DNA of 64,000 nt from Phalacrocorax aristotelis (lineage: Eukaryota > Chordata > Aves > Suliformes > Phalacrocoracidae), in NCBI RefSeq assembly GCF_949628215.1, contig NC_134280.1, forward strand, positions 50,122,621 through 50,186,620, written 5' to 3'. The notes below the pieces were generated by a model. The model worked only from the letters and a program-made list of their open reading frames with translations. It was not told the DNA's origin and ran no database searches. This document shows, piece after piece, positions 25,588 through 36,349 of this stretch (positions within the stretch are counted from its first letter, which is position 1; each line of letters starts with the position of its first letter). The translations under genes were made by a program, and so were the position numbers.

Positions 25588-25700
25588 TTCTCTAGACTTG
25601 CAAGCAGTGGGTCTGGTTCTGAACTGTTCTGTACTTGTAACATCTGGTCTCTGCTTAGACGAATAATTTCACAGAGTGACTGTGATGCATTTGAATGCCT
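25588..25700 (-). CDS. PPP6R3: PPP6R3 coding exon 5 (residues 207-244)
   Basis: A 113-bp exon, acceptor TTTTTCTGTTCCAG and donor GTAAGT. It encodes [20 protein letters not shown], then [17 protein letters not shown], and ends two bases into Lys244. [15 protein letters not shown] is a signature of SAPS-domain proteins. Confidence 0.97.
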
Positions 25701-25973
25701 CTGGAACAGAAAAACAGCTTTTCACTGGAAAAGTAGTAACATGCTAGACTCAATTTAAAAAATGTGAAAGGGGGAGGGGAGAAAAGGAGGTGGAAAGAAC
25801 AGGGTGGGGAGAAGAGCCACACGCCTTCTCTCAAAATTACCACGCTTAAACACTGTTATCAGCTTACTGAAAAAAAAGCAAGCAGAAAACAGTAAAATTA
25901 CAAGTTCTAACACTACGTCGTACAGCAACTTGCTGAACAGACAGACCCAGAAGAGTGCCAGACCAATACTTAC
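25701..25973 (-). other. PPP6R3: PPP6R3 intron 4
   Basis: Only 273 bp, the shortest intron, with a purine-rich stretch on the plus strand (25766-25818). Confidence 0.9.
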
Positions 25974-26039
25974 ATCTTCATCTTGAGATGGATGTACAAT
26001 TTCCACAAGCCGCTGGATAATTCTCTCCTCATTTAGCCA
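25974..26039 (-). CDS. PPP6R3: PPP6R3 coding exon 4 (residues 185-206)
   Basis: A 66-bp exon, 22 codons, phase 0 at both ends (acceptor CACTTTTACAG, donor GTAAGT). It encodes [20 protein letters not shown] then ED. Central SAPS-domain helix; conserved across the three mammalian PPP6R paralogues. Confidence 0.97.
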
Positions 26040-26537
26040 CTGTAAAAGTGTTTGTGGGTGTTAGTAAGAACATTATCCAAGTGAGTTAATGAATTAAAAT
26101 TAATGAAATTAAAATAAGTTGTTCAACAACTGCCACGAGTCATACTGCCAATATTTCTAAACAAGGACTAACAGGACTTCAGTAAAAAGGACAAAAGTAA
26201 AATCAGTGTTTCTGAGCAAGTGAAGAAAAGAAAGCCCTAGGTATAATTTTTAAATAAACTTCCTGATGCCAAAAAAAAAAAAAAAAGAGTGTTCATAACT
26301 GCATCTGGCAGTTTTAAGTTAGATATTAAAGACCAGGGGAGTAGTCCAGCCACTCAGGTTCTGGGTAGTCCCCACCAAAGCTGTGACTCCACTAGAAAAG
26401 TATTGGCAGCTCCAAGAAAAAAACCCCGCACATCTACTTTGAGCCCATTTAAGAAATAAACTTAGTAAAACCAGCAGAAGATAAGCCATCTTACAGCTCA
26501 GACATCAGACAAAAATCCTTCAAGACATTTCACTTAC
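26040..26537 (-). other. PPP6R3: PPP6R3 intron 3
   Basis: A 498-bp AT-rich intron with a 16-base A-run (26271-26286). No other element. Confidence 0.85.
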
Positions 26538-26675
26538 ATTTAACACTTCTTGCCGGGGCTGTGGAGGTTCTATGCAAGTCAGTAGCCTGAGCAACAAGTC
26601 CATGATAGCAGAGGTCCCTATGTGCTTAATAATGAGGTCTACAAAATCATGTTTCCTCTTTAAAAAATCCACAAT
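26538..26675 (-). CDS. PPP6R3: PPP6R3 coding exon 3 (residues 139-184)
   Basis: A 138-bp exon, 46 codons, phase 0 at both ends (acceptor TTTTTAATTTCTAG, donor GTAAGT). It encodes [20 protein letters not shown], then [20 protein letters not shown] and RQEVLN. The repeated leucine-rich helices start the SAPS (SIT4-associated) core that contacts the PP6 catalytic subunit. Confidence 0.97.
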
Positions 26676-27576
26676 CTAGAAATTAAAAAGAAGCAAGCTA
26701 ACATATGCTTATCTGTATTTTACATAGTAAATTGCAGCAAGCAGTTTTAGTTTGTCTCCTACCAAATGGAGAAAATAAATTTGAACTTCTTAAATACTTT
26801 TACCACTTAAAGCTTGTAGTACAGGGCATAATAAAATAATACACACATACAGAGTAGCAGAAGTGGCACAGGACAGATCCATACTATGTGCGGTGTGTCC
26901 TGGTCCTCCTCTCAAGGCCAACTTGCTGACCATAAACTACTTATAATCCAATGCACAGTCAGCTTTCCTTTTTGGTATGAATTACTCTCACCCCTGCTTA
27001 GTGATCAAAGCTCAACAGAGCAAAACCATAACGTAACAACAAATAAATACACAGCTTGCTAAATTAAAGATAGAGAACAGAGTCGCTACCTTCATTTGCT
27101 CAGGTATGAGAGCCAGTTCATTGCAGCTGTTTGCAGTATTGGGCCACACAGAGTACAACAACATTTCTGAACAAGGATTCCAAATGTCTCTCCCCTTGTT
27201 GTATAACAATTATTCACACCAAATCAGACCCACTCCTGCTGACTGAATTCACTCACCTCCACCTCTAAAAGAATTAATTCAAATATCACCATATAAAATA
27301 CTGAGCTAAGCTAGGCCAAAAGGTAAGCACTCACACACTGACTGCACAGTAGCTCAGGCAAATCTGAATCAAAGCATAAAAAATATATCTGGATGAGTAA
27401 GATGTATTTGAATCATGTGCATACCATAAAAAAGTTAGCGTCTTCAGCTAATATGGAAGTTGAACACTTTTTTCACTCCACTGCTATCCCTCAAATGTGC
27501 AGTCTTAAAGCAGCATTGCTGAGTACTACAACTTTATTAGAGCATTTATTAAATTGGAGAGCTTGAAAATATTCAC
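26676..27576 (-). other. PPP6R3: PPP6R3 intron 2
   Basis: About 0.9 kb, AT-rich, with no recognised element. Confidence 0.85.
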
Positions 27577-27763
27577 CTGTTCTGGTTTTCTGCTTATGAG
27601 AATACTTAGCACCTTGCTGAAGAAACTGGCCAGTAAAGGGTTTAGAGGAGATTCATTTAAGAGGAAGCTGTACAGTTTCATAAGTAAGGATTCTTCTTCT
27701 CCCAGCCTGTCATTGATCTGTGATACATCTGATGTAAGCAGCTCACACGATATGTTTGGATAT
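27577..27763 (-). CDS. PPP6R3: PPP6R3 coding exon 2 (residues 76-138)
   Basis: A 187-bp exon, acceptor CCTTTTCCCCAG and donor GTGAAT. It completes Lys76 and encodes the segment from [15 protein letters not shown] to [16 protein letters not shown]. The helices around LLMKLYSFL and [13 protein letters not shown] belong to the N-terminal solenoid. It ends in phase 0. Confidence 0.97.
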
Positions 27764-29231
27764 CTGGGGAAAAGGCAAAAAAATCATCCATAACTCATAC
27801 TTCCAAGTTGTCGTACTTCCAGGCCTGAATTCAGAACCTGGTAAGGCTTCTGACCAAGTTTTCAAGCAGGGTTGGCCTGCACTAATTAAAGCAGCAAATG
27901 ACTGCAAGGTAGCAAACTGCACATTCAAGCCTACAAGCTCTTTTCTTTCGTTTAAGAAATGGACTACTCTGTTCTTCAATAGCAATAGCACAACACTAGG
28001 GAAGAGGGGTAAGGAAAGGGCAAGCTTTTATTTCAAGATCTATTGTTAAATCCATCTGTTCTATTGTTAAGTCCATCTGTTCAAGTACTGAACTCATTTC
28101 ACAGGCCACTTCTTTTTTTAAAGGGAAAAGAGTTACCAAGAAGTTAAGCAGACTGATAGTACTGGACCAACACTGGGGAGGGAGCAGTGCGTTTGCCTCT
28201 TTCTAACAGGGATTATATTAAAAAGGTCAAAAGGAATACCTTCAGGATTTTTTTTTTTTACATATATCTAAAATTATGTAGAAACTCAGTAAACTAGTCA
28301 AAGTCTGCTAAAGGCTGCAAAATTAGCTAGCACTGCTTCGTGACAGTCAGAAGTACAGTTCAGAACATTGAGTAATTAAACTAAGAGGCCATCAAGACCA
28401 GTAATTTCCCACATTTGACATTACTATCACCTACTCACACTAAAGGTAATTTTGGACAGCATCAGCAGCTTAAGGTTTCTAAGTGAAAGATAATTCAATT
28501 TCAAACTCTACTAAAAACACTTCCAGGAGGCTTGGTTTACCAGAAATGGTGAAGTGATGCAACTAGTGTGAACTAAGCTAAACTCCTTTTTTTTTTTTTT
28601 ACATACTGTTTTAAGAAAAAAAGCAGCTTTCTACATAGACAAGTCTAAAATGGGCCAAAAAGGGTAGAAGTGCTTTTACGCAAATTGTTAGGTTGACTTT
28701 TGAGTTTGGACCTTCTCAGCAAATTAACTGAGGTCATGGCCATACCCAATTCTTACAGTTCTAGCTCTGCAAAGGAAAACACCAGCAATTAGATGTTAAA
28801 TACATTCTTCTAAGGAGTGCTACAGACCTTCTAACAAGCATCTTCAAAACATCTCATCAGTCATCAATACAATAAAGTTAAGCAGTTAACTATACAACCC
28901 AGACAGGGTTATTTATTCAACTATTAACAAGCGTATCTACAAGACTCTTCATGTGAGTTTTGATTTTTTTTTTTTGTAAGCCTCCTTTGGACAGCAATTG
29001 GTTTTGGAAGCATTTGTGGATAAGAGATTTCCATTTGAAAAAGACGCAAATGTTAGAATGATTTATTTAAAAGCTCTACAAAGCCCCTTGAAAACAAGCT
29101 TATCCTAAATATACCAGTATTGTACTACATACCAGCATGCAGGGATTCAGAACACACTACCAAATTAACTGGAGTAAGATATCCCTCTTTCCACCTTCCC
29201 AAGTGTCCCCCACCCTCAAAAGTTTTCCTAC
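27764..29231 (-). other. PPP6R3: PPP6R3 intron between coding exons 1 and 2
   Basis: About 1.5 kb, AT-rich. It holds a tandem duplication at 28039-28080 and T-runs near 28249-28259 and 28588-28600. No mobile element recognised. Confidence 0.8.
28039..28080. repeat. Tandem duplication, 21 bp twice
   Basis: The unit TCTATTGTTAAATCCATCTG plus T (28039-28059) is followed at once by a copy with one base changed (28060-28080, AAG for AAA). Confidence 0.9.
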
Positions 29232-29458
29232 TTATATCGAATCTTTTCATCCATATCTTGAGGTGGCTCTTCGATAATAAATGAAACTAAGTCTTCCAAA
29301 CATTCTGACTTCAGCAGAAACTCTATAAGTTTGCGATTCTGAGCCTTGCACTCTTGCAGAACATCCTCTTCATCCATCAATTCCTTCAGTGTTACATCTT
29401 CTCTCTCTAGAAGTGTGTCTATGTGGGATGACGAATGGAGATCAAATTTCCAAAACAT
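29232..29458 (-). CDS. PPP6R3: PPP6R3 coding exon 1 (residues 1-76), start codon
   Basis: Serine/threonine-protein phosphatase 6 regulatory subunit 3. PP6 is a heterotrimer of the catalytic subunit PPP6C, a SAPS-domain subunit such as this one, and an ankyrin-repeat subunit; it acts in mitosis (Aurora A), DNA repair and NF-kB signalling, mostly from the cytoplasm. The exon gives 227 coding bases and six bases of 5' UTR (acceptor TTCTTATACAG at 29465). The protein starts [20 protein letters not shown] and reaches [12 protein letters not shown], close to identical with mammalian PPP6R3. I chose this ATG because MFWKFDL is the family's N-terminus and the open sequence upstream is intron. Donor GTAGGA. 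The paralogues PPP6R1 and PPP6R2 are less likely given the match across all 17 exons. Confidence 0.97.
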
Positions 29459-29464
29459 GCTGGT
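29459..29464 (-). other. PPP6R3: PPP6R3 5' UTR end, before the ATG
   Basis: Six bases, ACCAGC, lie between the 3' splice acceptor and the start codon. The start context is ACCAGCATGT: A at -6, a C at -4, and an A at -3. Because translation starts right after a splice junction, the rest of the 5' UTR is on one or more upstream exons. Confidence 0.85.
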
Positions 29465-32400
29465 CTGTATAAGAATACACACAAAGCATTAAGTTTACAG
29501 TCTATTTAAGCAGCATCTGTAGTAACACTTCACAGTGGTATTTCATAGCTTCTAACCTAAAGGTGCCTGCATGCATACAAACTTTCTAGAACTCGTATGA
29601 GACAACAGTAGATGCTGACAATCAAAAAGCTACAGAATCAGGCTGGATTAAAGAGGACTGAATACTCCATAGTAATTTTTATACCTTTATCAATAGCCAA
29701 TATTCTAACATCCAAAGACTAAGTTAGGCAGCTCCAGGCAACACGACAGGAAGACGCTAATCTGCATTAAAGAAAAAAATCATAACTTTCGATTTCAATA
29801 TATTGAATTTGTTCTTCCCAACGTTTGTTTTTAAGCTATGCACCAGGTCAGAACTTGCTCAGCAGTTGGGAGAACATAAGATGGGCACTGCATAAGTGCA
29901 CTAGAGTACCACCTCTACTGTTGAAGAAAACACCTATAAAGGTGGAAGAATTATGATTTAACTTGCAGACAGCACACAAAGGGTTCAACACAGGACCTAC
30001 TCTCTCACTGTACCTCCCTCCACAAACTTGACATGGGAGGAAGAACAAGGGACAATAAAATATATCTTATGCAAACATGTGAAAGGGCAGTAACACCAAC
30101 CACTAAAACATTGTAAGAGGCCATAACAGAAATGTATAAAGATGAGCAACTTAACCTTTCCTTATAAAATGCTTTGGAACCTCCATGTTAATTCTGTTGC
30201 TCTAAGACACCTTGCAAGCAGTTGCTACTGAGACAACTGTGCTATAGGAAAATAATATTTCAATCTGATAGATCCAAACTGCTTTCACTTCTCATTAAGC
30301 TCAGTTCAAGCGTTTGCTCCATTTCCCCCTCTCCAAAGCAGGGCTTTTACACGACATTTAACCTCTCACACAGTATCAACTGGTCTTACATGAATGCAGA
30401 ATTTAAGTGCATTGAAAGGGATACTACAGATACTAGAGAACAGTAAGAGAAACTTTTCTGTCCTTATAATTGGAAGTGGCATGGTTTTGAGCAGTAGTAC
30501 TGATTTACATAAAGAAAGAAACACTTTTGCTCCTTTAGTAACTGCCTTCTATGTGTGAAGGATTAATTTGATACATTTGTTATTGCTGTGCACTTGCAAC
30601 ACCATCAGCTGTGAGGACATGTAGTTATCACAGAGAATGTAAGGGAATAGTACTATTCTACCAGGAATCCTTCTGTAAGCTGCAGGTGGTATGCAGGAGC
30701 AAGCTTAAAGTCAATAATCAAACTATGCTTTTGTGATACACTCTTATAAAAACCTACAAAAACTAAAATAGCCATATCTAAGTCTTATACAAACTAAGAG
30801 GTAGACAGCTTTAAGCTTTTATTTCCAAGTTAAAATGGATTCAGCATGCACACTATGGCTACTAGAACAGTGAAGTGTCAAATTTAATACTTGAGCAGTC
30901 AGAAAACAGATACAGGTCCAAGGATCCAGCAAAACACTCATTACTCTCTTCATCATCAAGACTTCCAGTATTTGGCCTAAATATTGAAAAGCCTGGTATT
31001 GTCACTATGGATAAGTTTTAATTGCTTGTAGGTGTTTCATTGTTGCTTTAACTATTACACACTGATTACTTAATACCACCTCACTTTGCTTAGCCTTTTG
31101 TCAGAAGTTACAAGCATATATAACTGCCCCTAGATTGTATAGCTTTCCGTTTAAAGACAGAGGAGTCCAACAAAATCAATCAGGAAAAGGTACAGATAAT
31201 TTCAGTTGCAGTATCAGTACTTATAATCATCTGAGACCCCATGCAAGTATTAAGTGGCTAAAAAACAAAAAAACATTCTTTTCTACTAAAAGTATTAGTA
31301 AACTTACAAGCAGGGCTGAAAACCCCTGATCAAATCAAATTATACGAAGTTGTTAGTAAACACACTAGCTTGTGGGTATTCAGGCTACACACAGACTTAC
31401 TGTAAGCAAGTCAAACTAGTGCATTATTGAAGTCACAGGGTATTTTTTGCTTGGTTTTTTCCTAAGCCTCTAGAAAGCATATCAAATCCCTCCCCTTGCC
31501 CCAATTAGTGAAAGTAGCATCTTTGCAAGTAAACACTATCAATGCTAATTCCAGATGTAAATCCCTCTGCAGTGATTAAAGCTCATTTCAGAAGCTTCAG
31601 TGTATTTCTCAGTAACTTATTTCAAGAGAAATTCAACAATGGAAAAGAGCAACAAAAAAAAGAAGCATACTACTGCAAACATGTTACTGCGTTATTTCAC
31701 AAACTGTCTCCCAGGCAATCTCTTTTAGGGGGTGCTCCCTCAACATGTCAGGTGCCGGCCAGAGATTATTCCATCACTTTTCAACAGGAGCCCAGGTCCT
31801 TTGAAATAAGGAAAAATAAACAACATAAAATGTGCCAAAGAGGAAGTCCAGGAACCCTGAAGAGAAGAGAATTTTCTTAGGCATTATCACTGGCAATAAT
31901 CTAGAATCAACCTACCATAGTTCTGAAGGGAATTTTCAAAAACAGAAGTTATTTTTAGTCTTCCCACAGCCTACTGTTCTACCATCCCTCCCAAAACCTA
32001 CCATTCCTGAAATTTTTATCTTCATGCTTTTCCAAATTTCAGTCCCATTAACAAAGTCAGAATTAGGCCTTATGTCTAGAAAATCAGGATCCTAAGGAAC
32101 ACCTCGCATTCAGAAAAATATTGCTTTGTTTTCTTAGTTAATATTGTTAACAGATTATTCTCTGAATGAATGCTGAAATAACCTTCCAGGTAGTAAGCAC
32201 CTGACTTAAAGAAGTCTTCTGCCCACTACAGCTGAAGAAAATCACACTGTGGGTATTTTGTTTAACAGTAACTAGTCTGTGGTTCTTTCTAGAGACCAAA
32301 TCCTTAACTGACATCTCCATCAAAAAAAGTTGGTACTTTAAAGCATCCAGAAGTCCCTTCAGTAAATAAGAAAACTATTACAGTAAGCTGTTGATTCAAG

Positions 32401-34529
32401 TTAAACTTTTAAGGATCATAGTTAGTTAAAACAAACATGAGAAACACTGTACTAGGAGTTACTTCCAACTTGGTACCTCATACTTCCACCTAACAGTTGA
32501 GTATTGGTAGGTACAAGCAGACATAAGGATTTAGACCAGTGCAGAAGGAAAACCAAAAAGGACCTCAGCTAGCCAGCTGAAGGCTATTTTACCTGACAAC
32601 TGCATGTTTAAAGCATATATATACACAGAGCTTCTGGTAGGAGCCTCGCAGATTTTACAGCAATACCCAGTTTCATTTTTCAAGCAGAAGAAATTTTTTT
32701 CTTTTCAAAAAGAAGTTATCAGTGTCAAGCTGAAGATTCTGTAATATATGAAAGTCTGAGAAATGCTACATACAGAGTTATAAGGGTTGCATTATAAAAA
32801 TCTGAACTCAGAACATCACTGTCAATTTTCTTTATGTACCATCATATTTTCTTACTACAGAGTTCAAGCGCTACAGATACTACAGATAAAAAAATCAAGT
32901 TACTTTTGTGCCAACAAAATTTTCCATGATTGAAACACATACTAATTTATGTTTTGCTGAAGTAGGCTACAGGTTTTTACAACTCCTGCATAGTAACTAG
33001 CAAAAGACAACTTAGTTGTTAGATGCAAGGAGAGCAACCACTGAAGGAGTTCTTGGTACCACCACAGGCTTTCAAGAAGGTCTTAATTCTTAGTGATAAA
33101 GAGCATTTCCCATGCAAGTAATAGTAGGTATGTTTAGGGAAGGACAAAGTAATGATGAAGGTAATTTACCAACATTTTAAAGACCTTTGAATACATTTCT
33201 TTAAAATGCTAAGCATGACCTTCTGACAGCATCGCATGACCTCAACCAGGTCAACCAGTTAGTCCCTAGGTATATTTAATTAGTTTCTAGTTTGGGGGTG
33301 GGGTTTTTTGTTTGTGGGTTGTGTTTGGTTTTTGTTTTGTTTTGGTCATTCCACCCCCTTCATTTCTCCAAATGATGGACAGTAATAAGACACCATACTA
33401 GCATTTATAAAGTGCTTGTTTTGACACTGGAAATGGACCATCTGTTCAAACAAAGCTAAGCACGAGTGCATATCTGAAAAAATTTTAGAGCTAAAAAGAA
33501 TTACCAGTCACCCAAATTGACAGATATGACACTCTTGTGGCTACTTTTTAAAGTATTTCACTCAACCAGAGCATCGCCCATTGTAAACCCGCTGTCTACA
33601 ACTGCCTCTCCTTTGCAGGCTGGGGCACAATTCCTCAAAGCATTAAAATATCCCAAGACCTATTAAATGGGAAAATTAAGCACTTATGGATTTAGTCTGG
33701 AATCGAGAGCAATTTGAACAAAATATGAAAAATAAGACACCTGCATTCTAGCTTGAAGATCTGGACCAAAACCATTCTTATCCATAAATTAATGGTAATT
33801 GACAGCAGGACATGGTTATGCCATAACTGAATTCCCCACTTTTTCCACTTGATGAATGCAAGAAAATCTCTCATATACAGCAATGCATTTACATTGCTGC
33901 TTCTGCACTGGAAGTTCAGGGGAAAAATAAGGATTATTCTTTCCCATTAAAATAGTACGTTTTTTAAGCAGTGTAAAAACTCTGCTCTTAACTACTCCTT
34001 ACTTTTATTTTTAAATACTTCAAATAATACAATAGAGACCACAGTTACCCAATAGCCTATTTGAAATTAAATTTAGTTTCAATTAAAGCAGTGAAGTTCA
34101 TTGTGTTATTAGCTAGAGAGTTGTAAGTTACCGTTCCAAGTCCCTAGATGTAACTGCATTACTTCACATTACATCCAGCAATACAGGAGAGTTTTCATGG
34201 TAGAGTTTCTACATTTCCTAAACCAAAACGTAAGATCAAGTTGACATAGAATAAAAATCTCACGGGAATGTAAAGTAAGATGCAGCAGTCTCTTAAGTGT
34301 CAGAACAGCCTGTTCAGGCCAAGAACGTGAGCCCTAAGGGAAATTAATTTGACAAATACTTCACTACTTACACTAATATTAGATTTCTATGATTATAAGC
34401 TAGAATTTTCAAAGAAACTTTATAGAGGAGGGAGCCAATAGACTGTTTGAAATTAAAAGGAATGAAATAGAACACAAAATACAAACACCTTTACCTCAAC
34501 AACTCAATACATACTGCACCCATATTTCA
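29465..34529 (-). other. PPP6R3: PPP6R3 intron 1, part nearest the ATG
   Basis: AT-rich intron with a G/T-rich tract at 33290-33346. I see no mobile element or RNA gene. One or more untranslated exons could lie here; without transcripts I cannot place them. Confidence 0.7.
33290..33346 (+). repeat. G/T-rich low-complexity tract
   Basis: About 57 bp of only G and T on the plus strand, e.g. TTTGGGGGTGGGGTTTTTTG. It resembles the tract at 7099-7180. Confidence 0.85.
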
Positions 34530-36050
34530 AATACTGTGCACAGGCCTTGTCCTCCCATTCCCAAAATGGCACAGCAAACTAGAAAAGATACTGAAAAGGA
34601 AGCAAAACCCATCAATAATTCTTTCATGAAGTGCCAGGAGACCTTGCGCAGGCCAGCTGCACCTCCCTTTTCCACCTGTGGGATATCTGGATGCTTTACC
34701 CCCTCTCAGCTGCTATCAAGCAAAGGGCTGTACTACCTGTGGGGAGCCAAGTTGGGGGGGGGGGTGGGGGGTGGGGTGGATGTGTGTCACTGAGGACCCC
34801 TGACCCTCCTGCAATACGTTACCATTAACTCATCCAGGGCAGCCCAAGCACAGGATGGAAAGAGGGCTGGAGCTCAGACACACAAGAGGAGGTGAAGGGC
34901 AGTTCTTGTGCCCAAGGGGCAACAGAAGGGCACAGGGGAGCAATCCCCAGGAAAGGGGCCCTCGGACCCCCCTGACCCTCCTCCCTCTCCCACATGAGGC
35001 CATCTCTCAGGCCACAGCCCTCCCAACTCCTAGAACAGCCATGTTTGGCCACATGCATCCCCATCACAGTGGCCTCCTGATGTCATGAGCCACCTCACTG
35101 CCTTTTCTTCTGGGCCTTATACAGGGACCCCAGCAGCTGGCCCACAATTTGCTGAGCTTTGAGGCCCTGGGGTTCCAGGGATCATTGGAACAAAGAGGTC
35201 CCACAGCAGCAAGGCGGGTAGCTGCCCACTTTTGCATGGGAAGACAAATAGATGGTTGCAGAAGACATGTAGAAAGAGGAAGCAGCATCAGAGGCGGGGA
35301 CACCATCAGCTATATGGTAGCAATAGCCACCCATGGAGGTAGATCCACCGAAAGATCAAGAACCGACAGAAGTGGATGATCCACCTCCAGATGGGTCTCC
35401 TGGCACCACTGCAGCATGCCAGGGCTCCCCTCCATGACACCACCAACGCAGCATTGCAGGAGCATCCAGCCAGCACCCTACCATCAGCCCAGCCTCCACA
35501 CCTGGCATTAGCTGGGAGGCCCAGCCTCCATGCCTGGCTGTCCCACACGATCACACGTTCCATCTCCCAGCATTAACAAATATTTTGTTGACTGCCACGG
35601 GTGGTGGTGAGACCTCCTCTTTCCGATCTGCCTACCCCTTCCCCCACCCCTCCTGAAGGGGTGCCATCTCCTCTGCCCTGAGGCCCAAGAAAAGGGGATG
35701 AGACAACCTGGCTTCCACCAGGCTACTGCACTTGGGCAACAGAAGGAGTCCCTCAGAGAGCAACCAAGGTCCCTGGAGCCTGGAGGTGGGTTTCGTCAGT
35801 CTGAGGACAAGAATGCTGCCCGATGGGTGGTTGAAGATGAAGCCAGACACTCCGCAGTGGTACATGAAGAATAGCAACAGATCAAGCAAAGAAGTTAGAG
35901 ACAGTTGTTCCTTTAGAGAAGCAGAAGACTGCAGCTCTGCCAGGAAGAAGTACTGGCCTGCAGCATTAAGGTCCCTTCTAGCTAGTTCTTTTCAAGGATG
36001 GGCAGTAAACAGTTTTTAAAAACCCAAAACAATAAAACAAGAAAGTAATA
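34530..36050. other. Unidentified GC-rich island in intron 1
   Basis: About 1.5 kb, clearly richer in G and C than the AT-rich intron on both sides. It opens near a G-run (34754-34779) and ends in an A-rich stretch with AATAAA (around 36029), which looks like the tail of a retrocopied transcript on the plus strand. Open frames on both strands reach only about 60-95 codons and are broken. I did not recognise any protein in them. It could be a decayed processed pseudogene, an old untypical retroelement, or a GC-rich regulatory segment. The adjoining CR1 fragment starts about 190 bp to the right. Confidence 0.4.
34754..34779 (+). repeat. G-run, possible G-quadruplex
   Basis: Runs of 11, 6 and 4 G separated by single T bases on the plus strand. 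Because the runs are long, four G-tracts of three or more are available, so a quadruplex is possible. On the PPP6R3 pre-mRNA it is C-rich. Confidence 0.85.
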
Positions 36051-36237
36051 GTAAAAATGCTTTCTTCTTCTCTTATTTGGTACTTTAGCAACTGCATGTG
36101 GACTCCTCTGTCCCTTCCTGGTCTCCCTAGTCCAGGAAAGATGTGTGGGGTGTGGGCCCAGCCCAGGGCCCCTGAGATGGTATGGGGCCAGGGCATGTGG
36201 CACACAGGGGCAGGCTGAGGGAACAGCCTCTAGGGAT

Positions 36238-36349
36238 AAGAGCAGTGAGACACTGGAGGAGGCTGCCCAGAGATGCTGTGGATGCCCCATCCCTGGAAGT
36301 GTTCAAGGTCAGGTTGGCTGGGGCTTTGAGCAGCCCGATGTAGTAAGAG
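36238..36349 (+). repeat. CR1 3'-UTR fragment (upstream copy)
   Basis: GGCTGCCCAGAG, GATGCCCCATCCCTGGAAGT and GTTCAAGGTCAGGTTGG mark the segment between ORF2 and the 3' end of CR1. The same region occurs a second time at about 37510-37590, so two CR1 pieces lie head to tail. The copy stops near 36350, where the next copy's ORF2 begins. Confidence 0.8.
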
